From NCBI GenBank assembly GCA_001642005.1, contig LWCA01000086.1, positions 1 through 57,358 of the forward strand: a stretch of DNA of 57,358 bases. Reading direction: 5' to 3'. This document shows positions 25,677 through 36,456 of the stretch, piece after piece. A program made the translations under genes and the position numbers. Every line of letters begins with the position of its first letter. Positions within the stretch are counted from its first letter, which is position 1. This DNA is from Intoshia linei. Its lineage: Eukaryota; Orthonectida; Rhopaluridae. Under the pieces are notes generated by a model. The model was given only the letters and a program-made list of their open reading frames with translations. It ran no database searches and was not told the DNA's origin.

Positions 25677-26540
25677 TTCAATATTTATAAATTAAAACTG
25701 AAATAATAAAATAATTACTTTGTATACTTTGTTTTTAAATATTTTTATTATCCACGCAACTATTCTGTTTTACTGTGATCCATATCCCGGTTGAAATTTT
25801 CAGTAAAACTATTATGCTGGTACTTGCAATTACCTTAAATTATTCTCAATGTTGAATTAAATTGTGAATTTTAATGTTCAAAATTTGAATATAACGTGTT
25901 AAATATAAAATAACATTAAAATATACCTTTTAATCATTAGACTAAATTGGAATTCGTGAAATGAATATTGACAAGATTAATATGAATATTAGACTAAGCT
26001 TTTTATTTTACTCATATTTATATAATGACGAGTTTTTAAAAATATCCAATTCGATCGTACCGAAATAATACTATGGTCAACTAAGTACATTGAAAGTACA
26101 TAAATTTTAGTCAGTCTAAAACCTATTTAACGGAATTTTTGAAACTCAAAATTTTAAGAATTCCGCTAAACAGGATGTTTAGCAATGTTTTTCTATCGAA
26201 ACGTCATATGTGTAACGGAATTATTTTAAAAATTAAAATTATTAAATATAGCTATTAAGAGATATATATCTTTATTGGAAATTGTGAATACTAAATAAAT
26301 ACATGTGAATGTTTATAATGAATTATAATAGTTATTCAAATAAGTGGGGTAAAGAGAAGTTATTTTTAGATTTTTGAAAATATTGGAATATTTTGGTTTG
26401 CTTTTTTTTATTTGAGATGTAATGAATATATTAAATTCAAGATATATTTATTTTATTTTGTAACGATAATTTAAAATTCATTTTATCTTAAATATAGAAT
26501 TTATATTGTATTAATCTTCTATATCTAACTTTACAAAACG
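25677..26540. other. Intergenic region upstream of CFAP52
   Basis: No gene seen. A strong 3' splice-like sequence (TTTTATTATTTCAG on the minus strand) lies 24 nt upstream of the CFAP52 ATG, so a 5' UTR intron or a leader addition site is possible. A hairpin occurs near 26121-26170: CCTATTTAACGGAATTTTT pairs with AAGAATTCCGCTAAACAGG across a loop of about 15 nt. Confidence 0.45.
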
Positions 26541-27418
26541 AATTTTATGGAACATATCGATCAACCAAAACAATTATTTGATGAACGCGGGTGTATGACT
26601 AAAAGAATAAAAAGGTGGTCAATATTTTTGAGAGAATATTTATACAATAGAGCACGTTAAAGGTAAAAACAATGAAATTGCTGATTTTCTCTCTAGGCTA
26701 CCCAGTGATGATGAAATTGAAATAATTGATATTAAATATGTTCATCTTATTGCTAATACACCGTATTTAAGCATGATTGAAATTATTGATGCTGTTATCT
26801 CCGATCCTGTATTAACCAAGATAAAACAATTTGTTTCAGGAGGTTGGCCAGATAAAAGATTTTTATTAAGCAAAGAAAAAAATTTTTACCAAATAAATAC
26901 TGAATTGTGGATTAATTACAATATACTGATTAGAGGGGACTCCTTAATTGTATTGCCTGACAAATTATACGAAAAATGTATTAGTCTCGCTCATACTTAT
27001 TATATGGAGAAAACGAAAACAAAAAGGTTACTCAGGAGACACTTTTGGTTCCCATCAATGAATGATTTCATAGAAAAAGAAATTGATAAATGTAGCGCTT
27101 GTTCAGTAAGTGATAAAATAATTAAAAAATTTAAGCCTTACGAGACTATTCATTTTTACTAAAATTTACATAACATTTTGATTTCATAAAAACTTAAATT
27201 TCACAAAATGAAAGCCAAACTACTTCATAAAATTATTTCGAAAGATTATTCAAAGTGAACAATTAAAAGTGTCACTAATAAAATACAATACTTTACGTTT
27301 TCTCTGAGCTATAAAATTGTTCTAAAACAGTGAGCCTTATTTGAGACTGTATATAGCGAGCAAAATGATTTTTAAAAATATGCAATCTAAGCAATAATTT
27401 TAGAGCCTTATTATTATA

Positions 27419-27962
27419 CAGTAATCTCTCCACAACTATATAACTCGCCATAAGATTATTACTATAATATGGAAATATTAACATTTTATTATATAACTCG
27501 CCATTGATTTAAAATATAAAACTAAAATTTTTAAAACCATTTTTCAGATATAGTTACGATTTTGTGTACTTAAGTTTTAAAATGCTTCTAAATCGCAAAT
27601 GGATAATAAATTTATTTAAAAAGGGGAATCTGTATAGTACACTTACAAAAAATTGTATTTATATTCTATTCTATTTACTGATTTACTATTTAGTAAACCC
27701 ATTTTTTAATTTAAATGTAATTTTTAGAAATTATTTAATTAAAAAAATATCTAATTAATTTCAGCTGTAAAAATTTATTTTTTGATACGATAGATTTTAA
27801 TTATTTTGTATTAAATTTTACAATTTGTATTACAATTTACAATTTTATGTCAATTTAACCTTTCATTTAAAGGTTTTATCTGTTGTTTCTATAGTTTTAA
27901 ATCCTCTATCTCGCCAACGTTTTTAAAAATCCCAAGAATGGCGAGTTATAGAGAGAATACTG
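27419..27962. mobile_element. pogo/Tc1-like element with TA target, 544 bp
   Basis: The left end CAGTAATCTCTC...ATAACTCGCCAT is mirrored by the right end ATGGCGAGTTATAGAGAGAATACTG, flanked by TA on both sides (27417-27418, 27963-27964). The CAGT...TATAACTCG-type terminus resembles pogo/Tigger elements. Part of it is repeated exactly after the second N (28981 onward). It lies inside the split gypsy element, so it inserted later if the assembly is right. Confidence 0.65.
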
Positions 27963-28028
27963 TATATCTTTTAGTTTATTTGGAATAAATTTTAAACCGA
28001 AAATTTTTATTCGCCATCTTAGATAAGT
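27636..28028. repeat. 393-bp segment repeated exactly at 28981-29373
   Basis: Every base from 27636 to 28028 appears identical to 28981-29373 when compared by eye. The first copy ends at the N at 28029 and the second starts right after the N at 28980. The sequence after 28029 begins with a diverged version of the middle of the same repeat. Confidence 0.85.
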
Positions 28029-28029
28029 N
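28029..28029. other. Single-N assembly join
   Basis: One ambiguous base between two stretches of the same repeat family. With the partner N at 28980 it delimits a 950-bp contig piece whose placement is doubtful. Confidence 0.9.
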
Positions 28030-28979
28030 CTATTTAGTAAACCCATTTTTTAATTTAAATGTAATTTTTAGAAATTATTTAATTAAAAAAATAATTAATT
28101 AATTTCAGCTGTAAAAATCTATTTTTGATACGATAGATTTTAATTATTTTGTATTAAATTATACAATTTGTGTTACAATTTACAATTTTATTGCAATTTA
28201 ACCTTTCATTTAAAGGTTTTATCTGTTGTTTCTATAATTTTAAATCCTCTATCTCGCCAACGTATAATTTTGCGTTTCTATATTTTATACCATGGAGTAT
28301 AATTTTATCTTGGATATTTTACTTTGCACGTTTTAGGAAATTTTAATTGCATACATACATTTATAAAAACTTATAAATATCGTCAAATCTGTTCTTAAAA
28401 ATGTTTCAGGTTATTGAGATGCGAATTAATTATTTACTTATTATTATTAATTATATATATATAATATAATATAATTATATATTTTATTGTTGACACTATG
28501 TAAGCATTGGTAATAAAATTAATTTTGTATTCATATGTCATGAGTAATAATTTGTTCACAATTTACAATTGACATGTACCGCCTTATTTTTGTTTGTATG
28601 CAAACAATTTAAATTTTTCAGTTGATATTTTTTGCATACCGGCAAACAATAGTAAATTTATGATTGTACTTTTTTGCATGTATATGTGTTATTGTCTCGT
28701 AAAGGTTAAAATTACAATTGAACCTATTCAATATCCTAAAGGCCCTTGGAATTTATCAGTATAGACATTGTAGGGCCAATGTCGTATGTAACCAGTGATA
28801 AACGATTTGGTATAACTGTAATTGACCGATATTCAAAATGGATCGAATTTGTTTTGATTGATGAACCCAATACTCTGAACATTGTGAATACGCTAAGTGA
28901 TATTTTTTCTCGAGAAGGATTACCAACTAGAATTATTTCTGATAACGGTCCTCAATTTACATCTGAACGTTTTAAAAAT

Positions 28980-28980
28980 N
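28980..28980. other. Single-N assembly join
   Basis: One ambiguous base that interrupts the integrase reading frame directly and is followed by the exact repeat copy 28981-29373. It most likely marks a contig end and not a biological breakpoint. Confidence 0.9.
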
Positions 28981-29373
28981 AGTACACTTACAAAAAATTG
29001 TATTTATATTCTATTCTATTTACTGATTTACTATTTAGTAAACCCATTTTTTAATTTAAATGTAATTTTTAGAAATTATTTAATTAAAAAAATATCTAAT
29101 TAATTTCAGCTGTAAAAATTTATTTTTTGATACGATAGATTTTAATTATTTTGTATTAAATTTTACAATTTGTATTACAATTTACAATTTTATGTCAATT
29201 TAACCTTTCATTTAAAGGTTTTATCTGTTGTTTCTATAGTTTTAAATCCTCTATCTCGCCAACGTTTTTAAAAATCCCAAGAATGGCGAGTTATAGAGAG
29301 AATACTGTATATCTTTTAGTTTATTTGGAATAAATTTTAAACCGAAAATTTTTATTCGCCATCTTAGATAAGT
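28981..29373. repeat. Second exact copy of the 393-bp repeat
   Basis: Identical to 27636-28028. It runs on without a gap into AGTAGTTTTGGCTTCACATT (29372 onward), the terminal sequence of a palindromic MITE family also seen at 40564-40640 and 43476-43610. Confidence 0.85.
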
Positions 29374-29578
29374 AGTTTTGGCTTCACATTTATCACCAAA
29401 TAAACTAAAATTGATAGTACGTTTTTTTTCTGGTCACACTAATTAACAGATATTAGGTTGTCACATTGTTACATAATACATAATATCAACCACAATATCA
29501 TTTAAAAAAATAAAGTATAATAATTATAATTATTGTAATGCATTTTTATTATGAACATTTTACACTTCAAAAAATGCC

Positions 29579-30761
29579 ATGAAATATTTAAAAACTTTTA
29601 ATTCTATAAAAACTTGCAAATTTTTATACAAAAAATGTTTGTACAGTTTTGTAGTATTGAAAAAATTGTTTAAAGACTGGAAAAAAACGGACATTTTATT
29701 TTTAAATTCAAACCTTGTGTTAATAAACAAACCAATTCAAACTGTTTCACACATTTACACAAATATATTTAATAATGCCGACAGTATTGGTTTTAATTTA
29801 ATTCATCAATATCCGAAATTATTCAATTTATCAAAAATGTGGATTTGTCATCGTTTGGATTATGCGACAAGTGGTGTTATGATCTTGGCTCGTGATGCAG
29901 GCACAGCCAAACAAATTTCTCATTTATTCATGAAAAGAAAAGTTTCAAAGTTTTACATTGCCATTGTAATTTTTTTATAATTGTAATCAACTAATTAACT
30001 ATGTAGTTTGTTCTTCCGAAATGTATACATTTATATTTTTTAGTTGGAAGGTCATTTATCACAAAATTACCAACATGGTATAGAAATTAAAAATTTTATG
30101 ATTAGAACTGAAAAGATTAAATATTATAAAATGGATATTACCAACAACTCAAATTATGGCAAATTGGCCCATACTATGGTCTGGTTGATTAGCCATGGAT
30201 ATTTAGATGGACGCCCAATTTCAAAAGTATTACTACACCCGAAAACTGGTAAACATTGTTTAATTTACAAGAAATCCAACAATTAGCGGGTTTCACCGTA
30301 CAACACAATTGATTTAACTATGACTAATCTTGTTTAGAATATAAAATGTTTAATTTATTCAATTTAATTATAAGCCACGAAACCACTTTTGGTAACCCAA
30401 TATATTATGTTTATTCCTTTACATTATAAAATATATTTAATAAGGTCGAACTCACCAACTGCGTGTTCATTGTGCTCTGGTATTACAGCACCCAATTGTT
30501 TTTGATGGTCTTTATGGAATTAATGTTCCTTTGGTGCTCGAGCCAAATTATGTTGTTAGGTAAAATTTTTTAAATGTTTAAAATTTTTGTAGGTTTAAAA
30601 CTTTACTTAGATTACATTTACACGCTTATTGTATTTCATTTTGTTTGAACCAAGAAAACATTAACATTATACACCACGACATATTCACAAATGTAAATAT
30701 TAAACAATTGTATTTTTTTAAAAATTTTAACAAATTATTAAATATTGTAAATAAAAGTTAA
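29579..30761 (+). CDS. RPUSD1: RluA-family pseudouridine synthase (RPUSD1-like), 4 exons, 291 aa
   Basis: Enzymes of this family turn uridine into pseudouridine in RNA. Exons: 29579-29965, 30044-30248, 30445-30559, 30593-30761. They join in phase to 291 codons plus TAA. Exon 1 carries LVLINKP and the catalytic motif HRLDYATSG, with the active-site Asp at about residue 94. Exon 2 has PISKVLLHPKTG, and exon 3 continues with GRTHQLRVHC, the conserved RNA-binding block. Exon 4 (LLRLHLHAYCI) matches the hydrophobic strand near the end of the fold. Length is close to human RPUSD1 (about 312 aa). The first 36 residues are basic with one acidic residue, so a mitochondrial presequence is possible. An AATAAA overlaps the stop codon. 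LIG3 starts 202 bp downstream on the same strand. Assignment to RPUSD1 versus RPUSD2-4 rests on alignment by eye. Confidence 0.88.
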
Positions 30762-30963
30762 ATACATTAATTAATTAGTAATTAGTTTTCCTTTTAAAAG
30801 TTTGAACCAAACGTAAACCAACTTAAAATTAAAACTTATTTATAAAATAACTTTCACTTTTAATTGAAAAATTTTATTCAATTACTAATTCCATAGAAAC
30901 ATAAAATTGAAAATTGGGTATTTAAAAAATCTTTTGAAATTTAGTCAACTAAACTTGCGTTCA

Positions 30964-33900
30964 ATGTCTGAATATTTTGCAGATTATGCGAAACGTGGAA
31001 CATCAACTTGCAAAAAATGTCGAAACAAACTAAAAAAAGGAGATCTAAGGTTGGGTAAACAAATGGCAAATTTTTTTCATGATGGTGAAGGAAGAATGAA
31101 TGTCTATTATCATCCGGCTTGTTTATTTGAAGCATTTGCTAAATCAAGAAAGCAAACTAGTATTATCGAATCAATTGATGAAATTGAAGGATTAAAAAAC
31201 GTTAAAGAGGATGATAAATCTTTGATTGTTGATTTAATTGATGGTATGCAAAACAAGTCGTTTGGGTTTAAAGAAACTAACCAACCGAAACTTTCTAATT
31301 TCTTTAAAGTCATTGATAAAGGTAATAAAATAGTACAGATGGCCAAATATTTTTAATAATGAAAAGTTGTTGAATCATAATAATGATGGCGTAATCGAAA
31401 CATAATAAATTGTCTAGAAATTCCTATAACAATGTATTATGGGATCAAGTTGCCCTAAAAATTATACTAATGGATAATTATTTGCAGCTTCATTTTTATC
31501 GTAAATAATTATTTATTGAATGTTTAATTTTATGTTTTTGTATTGCTAAAATTCATTATTTTATGTTTATTTAAAGGAAAACCCTTACAAAAACTTTTAA
31601 ATCCAATAAAAATTGAATATTGCTGCAAAGATGATAAATTTGAATCCTTTACATCTATATGCGAACAAATTTCAACGATATCAGCATATTTGGATAAACG
31701 CGACGTAGTAAAAAAATTTTTAAACACTGGTTGTGAAGGAGGTTGGTTTAAATTTTTTATTTTTATTAATTCATCGATTAGATGGATACAAAGGAGATGT
31801 TTATACTTTTATGAAATTATTACTAGTTAAACAAGATGTCCGTATTTATAGATTAAATTCTAAACAAATTATTAAAGTCATCTCCCTGGTTTTTTAATTT
31901 TTTTGGGCTTTATATTTTTTAAGATTTTAGGTACCAATTTAGAAGACATGCGTCAAGATTTAGATAATGGTGATGTTTCAATGACTGTAGAAAAATTTTT
32001 TGATGAAAATTCATCCATTCAGCCATGTGAAAAGTCTACTTTGTCAATAAAAGAAGTATGTTTGTGTGAGCTAAATTATATATTTTGTTCTATAAGTATA
32101 ATGATAAATTAGTTTCAATTTTATTATTTTAATCATCTTCTCTATATCTATATCAGGAAACTCATAAAAATCCACTTAAATTCTGTGTGAATGATTTTCA
32201 AAGTATTCATTAAGCCTACTTTTAAAATTTATTAAACCCATAAAACTGAAATGTAAAGTTTACTTTATAAATCAATTTAAATCCCTTTACATTTTAATGT
32301 GAATCTCTCTAAACGTGGTTTAAAATAATAAAAAAAACATACCGCTAATTTTTAAAAATTGTTTAAAAAACTCTGTAAAATTTTTTATACTTCACATCAC
32401 CTGTATAAATCCGTTTAAAAACTTTTCAAAAAATCTATTAATCTTCTTTTAGATTGAAGAATAAACTTAAAACTCAATTTGGTTAAAAGATTCATTTAAT
32501 TCCCTATTAAATTTTTCAAAAAAACCCTTAACTCTCTTTTTTATATACACAAAAAGTATAAAATTTAAATCTTAAATTTACGCCTAAATTTTAAACTTTT
32601 AAGTTGAAATACATTCTCAAGATCAATTTAAAATTTTCCAAAAAATTTCTTGGACATCGCTTTAAATACAGATAAAACAAAGAAATCTAAAATTTTATTT
32701 CAAAATTCTTTTCCATTCCTATTTAAAGTTCGACAAAAAATCCTTTGTGTATCCCTTCTATGATTCAGAAAATCTAAAACATTTTGGAATTTCTCATAAA
32801 TTTGATTTTAATTTTTTACAAAATTTTCATCAGACTTTCTGTTTAGTGAAATATCATTAACCAATAATTATTTATATTATTATAATTTTATTTTATAGAT
32901 TGATTCATTTTTGGATGAAATGACAGTAAATACCACTGAAATAAAACAAAAAATTATATTTACAAATATTTTACGGCGTTGTACAAAAATGGATGTTTTA
33001 TACCTAATTAGACTGATAAAACACGATCTTAGAATTAATTTAGGATCTAAATATGCGTAATTTTTGAAAAGTAAATTTGTATAGTTTATATCATTTAGAT
33101 TGGAAAGTTTATACGACGATGCATATGAAGCTTTTCAAATGACTCTAAATTTAAAAGATTTGGTTGACCGTGTTGCCAAAGTCAAAGAACTGAACCGTGA
33201 AACTGGTAAAGTCAATCCTTTGGAAATTTCAGCTCAAATTATGATTCCAATAAAACCTATGCTTGTATTATTTATACATTTTTTTAGTTATCTATAAATC
33301 AATATTTTTAAGCGGTTATGCAATTCCATTTTAAAATATTTAGGCTGAAGCATGTCGTAATTTTGAAGAGACATTGGAAAAATTTCCTGACGGTCTTTAT
33401 TGCGAAACTAAATATGATGGAGAACGAATACAGATTCATAAAATGAATGACACTTTTAAATATTTCAGTCGAAGTCTCAAACCTGTTTTACCACATAAAG
33501 TAAATTTGGCTAATTAATTTACACTGAAGGGTTTGAGGTAATTTGATTTTTAGGTGAAATATTTGGAAGGTTACATTGTCAAGGCTTTCCCTCATGCCAA
33601 AAATTTGATTATTGATGCAGAATTGTTGCTTATAGATACAAAAACTAGCAAACCACTGCCTTTTGGAACTTTGGGAATTCATAAAAGAAAACAATTTGAT
33701 ACCGCCAATGTCTGTCTATTTATTTTTGACTGTATCTACTTTAATAATGAAAATTTGATTTCAATGTATTTTTATTTGTGATTTCTAACGGATTACTGTG
33801 TTTATTTTGTTATATTTTGATTTTTTAGGCCACTTGAAGAAAGGCGAAAAAGAATGGAGTCTTTTATTAAGCCTATTCGTAACAGAATACATTTATCTAA

Positions 33901-35488
33901 AATTTCTTTGGTTATGGTAATCATTTGATACGTTTGTTGTTTATACCAATAACTCAAGTTTAAGACGTTTTTGAGGGGTACATGGCGTGAACAAAGTTGA
34001 GTACGATTTTTGAAACAATATTGGTCACGAGTCGTGATAAACTGGATGTTTATTGTAAGAATTTTATATTTTATCTTTTTAGAATCTTAGTCAACTAAAG
34101 AAACAAATGAATAGAGTTTACAAAAAATCTTTGGAGGGTTTAATGTTAAAAGATATTCACGTAAATTTTTGAGAAAATATTAAATATTAAAATTATTAAA
34201 TAGGGTATATACGAACCTGGTAAGAGACATTGGTTCAAAGTTAAAAAAGATTATTTGAAGGATGGTGTAATGGCAGATTCAGCTGATTTAATTCCAATGG
34301 GGGCTTATTACGGGACTGGCAAGAAAGGTTGATAAAATTGAACTTAATGTATTGTAAGTTGCAACTATCTTGTATTTTGTGTACTTTATACAAACTTAGC
34401 GTTCAAATTTTTTATTGTAACTATCCAAAATATCATTGCAAATATAAATAAATTTTTGGTTTTTGACCGTGAAGATGTAAATTTCTGAGATTAAAATGTA
34501 TCTTGATGTATGTACCAGAAAAAACTGACTTGTATTTTTTTTACATTTTTGGACTGTCAGTTTTCTAAATAAATGGTAATACACAGACACAAATTTAGCT
34601 GCTTTTACTTTACACAAGTAATAATTTTTGTGATATTTATTGAATAATGATATATTTTCATCAATAGGAGGAATTATGTCAGTATTCCTGATGGGAGTCT
34701 ACGATAAGCAAACTGATACATTTAAAACAGTTACTAAATGTGGAAATGGTTTTGATGACAGTACTATTGATTCTTTACAAAATACTTTGAATGTATTGAA
34801 AATATCTAAAGTGTGTTATTAATTTAGCCGTTAATTTTTGTTATTTAGAATAAAACACTATTACCCAAAAATTTTGTGATTAGTGATTCTTTAATTCCAG
34901 ATTTTATTATAAAAGATCCAAAGGTAGAAATATTTTTCCTTTATCAATTTTTAGACTGCACCAATTTGGGAAGTTTCTGGAGCAGAATTTTCAAAATCAG
35001 ATATTCATACGGCCGATGGAATGTCTATTCGATTTCCAAGGTTTACCAAAGTTAGATATGATAAATCTTTTGAACAATCGACGGATTTAGAATATTTGAA
35101 GGTATGCAAATTTATTAACGGTCTGAGTTCATTTATGACATGCCAGATGAGAAATGTGCCAACATTTCTGATTTAATATAATTTTAATATGTAAGTACAT
35201 TGTAGTTAGTGTAGTTCATTTTGTGTAATTGTATTATTTCATTTATAGGTTTTGTTTGAAAAATCTAAAGAAACTGCTTTAAATTTTGTTGAAAAATGTG
35301 AGACTGAAAGCAGCAATAGTAAAAGTGACATTGAAAATGATACTGATGATGATATTGAAAATAGCAATGTCATGGAAAAAGATGATATACCAGAGAAGAA
35401 CGTTACTGGGCCAATGGATTCGTTTTTTTCAAAAATTAAAAGAGGCAACACTGAGAATGGTGGACCGCCTCACAAAATTTCAAAATAA
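30964..35488 (+). CDS. LIG3: DNA ligase III, 15 exons, 782 aa, no BRCT domain
   Basis: ATP-dependent ligase sealing nicks in base-excision and single-strand-break repair, and in mtDNA in animals. Exons: 30964-31321, 31577-31741, 31782-31888, 31924-32055, 32899-33056, 33099-33264, 33344-33499, 33554-33765, 33829-33916, 34083-34160, 34204-34327, 34668-34810, 34849-34923, 34955-35101, 35249-35488; all close in phase. The N-terminal zf-PARP finger has C16, C19, H50, C53. Then come the DNA-binding domain (IIRLIKHDL-like LIRLIKHDLRINLG), motif I KYDGER with the adenylated Lys near 385, FSRSLKPVLPHK, LPFGTLGIHKR, FDCIYFN, SLEGLMLKD, KRHWFKVKKDYL, and the OB-fold SIRFPRFTKVRYDK. A PIP-box QPKLSNFF lies at 107-114 and a weaker one (PMDSFFSKIK) near 758. 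No BRCT exon was found downstream; AATAAA overlaps the stop. ATG 30964 matches the nuclear start of other LIG3 proteins; an in-frame basic extension without ATG lies upstream. Confidence 0.95.
34430..34625. repeat. Foldback-family arm in LIG3 intron 11
   Basis: The 340-bp intron between exons 11 and 12 contains a right arm of the foldback family: TTTTGACCGTGAAGATGTAAATTTC, then a terminal AAATAAATGGTAATACACAGACAC. It matches 14085-14340. Only one arm is present and the exons are unaffected. Confidence 0.5.
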
Positions 35489-36456
35489 ACTTTGATTGAT
35501 TTTATCAAAGTTTTTAAATATCTATCCAATCAAATTTGTTATATATTTTTTCAAGTTATTACAATTTCATTATTAAATTGTCCATTATATTTTTATACTT
35601 GATGCATATATTTCTTGTTAAATTTTAATTCACAGAAAAAAAGACAAATTAATTAAAATTAATTTTTACTCATATATTTTGTATTAGAATAGGGAACGTT
35701 TTTAAAGGAATAATTAAGAAATTTTTTTGATAAAAAAGTCAAATGTAACGATACTGAAAAATGCTATTCAATATTTTAATTAGCGGGAAACCCTAACCAT
35801 TAGGACCTAATATACATGTAAGTAATTAAATTAATTCAAAGACAGTTCAATGAAAACAATTATATGTTTACATATAAATTTTTTGATTTAAAATTTGGTA
35901 GTAAGTTACTCAGATTTAGTGGTTCGTACATCAACCATATCCACCTTTAAAAAAATTGTTGCTAATTAAGAAAAAGTGAAATGTAAGCGTGAAAACATAA
36001 TTAAAAAAGGCTTAACACATTTCCATGGATATTGTACTTTGGACTATAATTTTCATGTTTCTTTACTGTTTACTCCCGTTGTTATTGATATCATTAAAAC
36101 CAGAGCTGAGCCTACCCAGATGGATAAAATAACGAAAGTGAAAAATAGACCTTAAAAAAATTTTTGAAAAACAATGCATTGTCATATTGCCCCTACCCAC
36201 CTCTCTAAGGCTCTCGACTTTACATTTTAAATTTAATACACAAAATAGTTATATTTAAAAATATAATTTTTTTAATGCTAAATTTGGAAAAATGAGGCCT
36301 CATTTTCGTCTGGAATGTTTTAACTTACATGCAGTATACAGTGTATATTATCCTGTAGTATAGTGGATAGATTTTAAAATTGAAGATGCCGATTAAAATT
36401 TAATATATTTTTTACATGTACCATGCTGACAAATAAAACTAGTTTGAAAATTAACG
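35489..36456. other. Intergenic region between LIG3 and the OATP gene
   Basis: No coding exon, and in particular nothing resembling a BRCT domain, was seen. 36105-36320 is the second copy of the dispersed repeat at 2061-2285 (shared blocks around TTTTTTTAATGCTAAATTTG and AAAATGAGGCC). Confidence 0.5.

Larger units (their letters stand above)
26553..28979 (+). pseudogene. Ty3/gypsy retrotransposon pol fragment, broken
   Basis: Two pieces of one pol reading region. 26553-27162 covers the end of the RNase H region (TKRIKRWSIFL, then HVKGKNNEIADFLSRLP in another frame after about 26645) and the integrase zinc-binding region ending CSACS; the second zinc-ligand His of the usual HHCC appears replaced. 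About 1.5 kb of unrelated repeat follows. 28690-28979 holds the start of the integrase core, with SIDIVGP carrying the first Asp and IISDNGPQF the second; a frame change occurs near 28742. The core is cut at the N at 28980, so the third acidic residue is missing. No LTRs, gag or reverse transcriptase core were found. It is a dead copy, possibly misassembled. Confidence 0.8.

Noticed and set aside
35239-35451. 70-codon minus-strand frame rich in Ser/Leu
   Set aside because: Antisense shadow of the acidic last exon of LIG3.
35489-36456. A hidden BRCT exon for LIG3
   Set aside because: No frame with BRCT hydrophobic pattern or conserved Trp was found, and an AATAAA overlaps the preceding stop.
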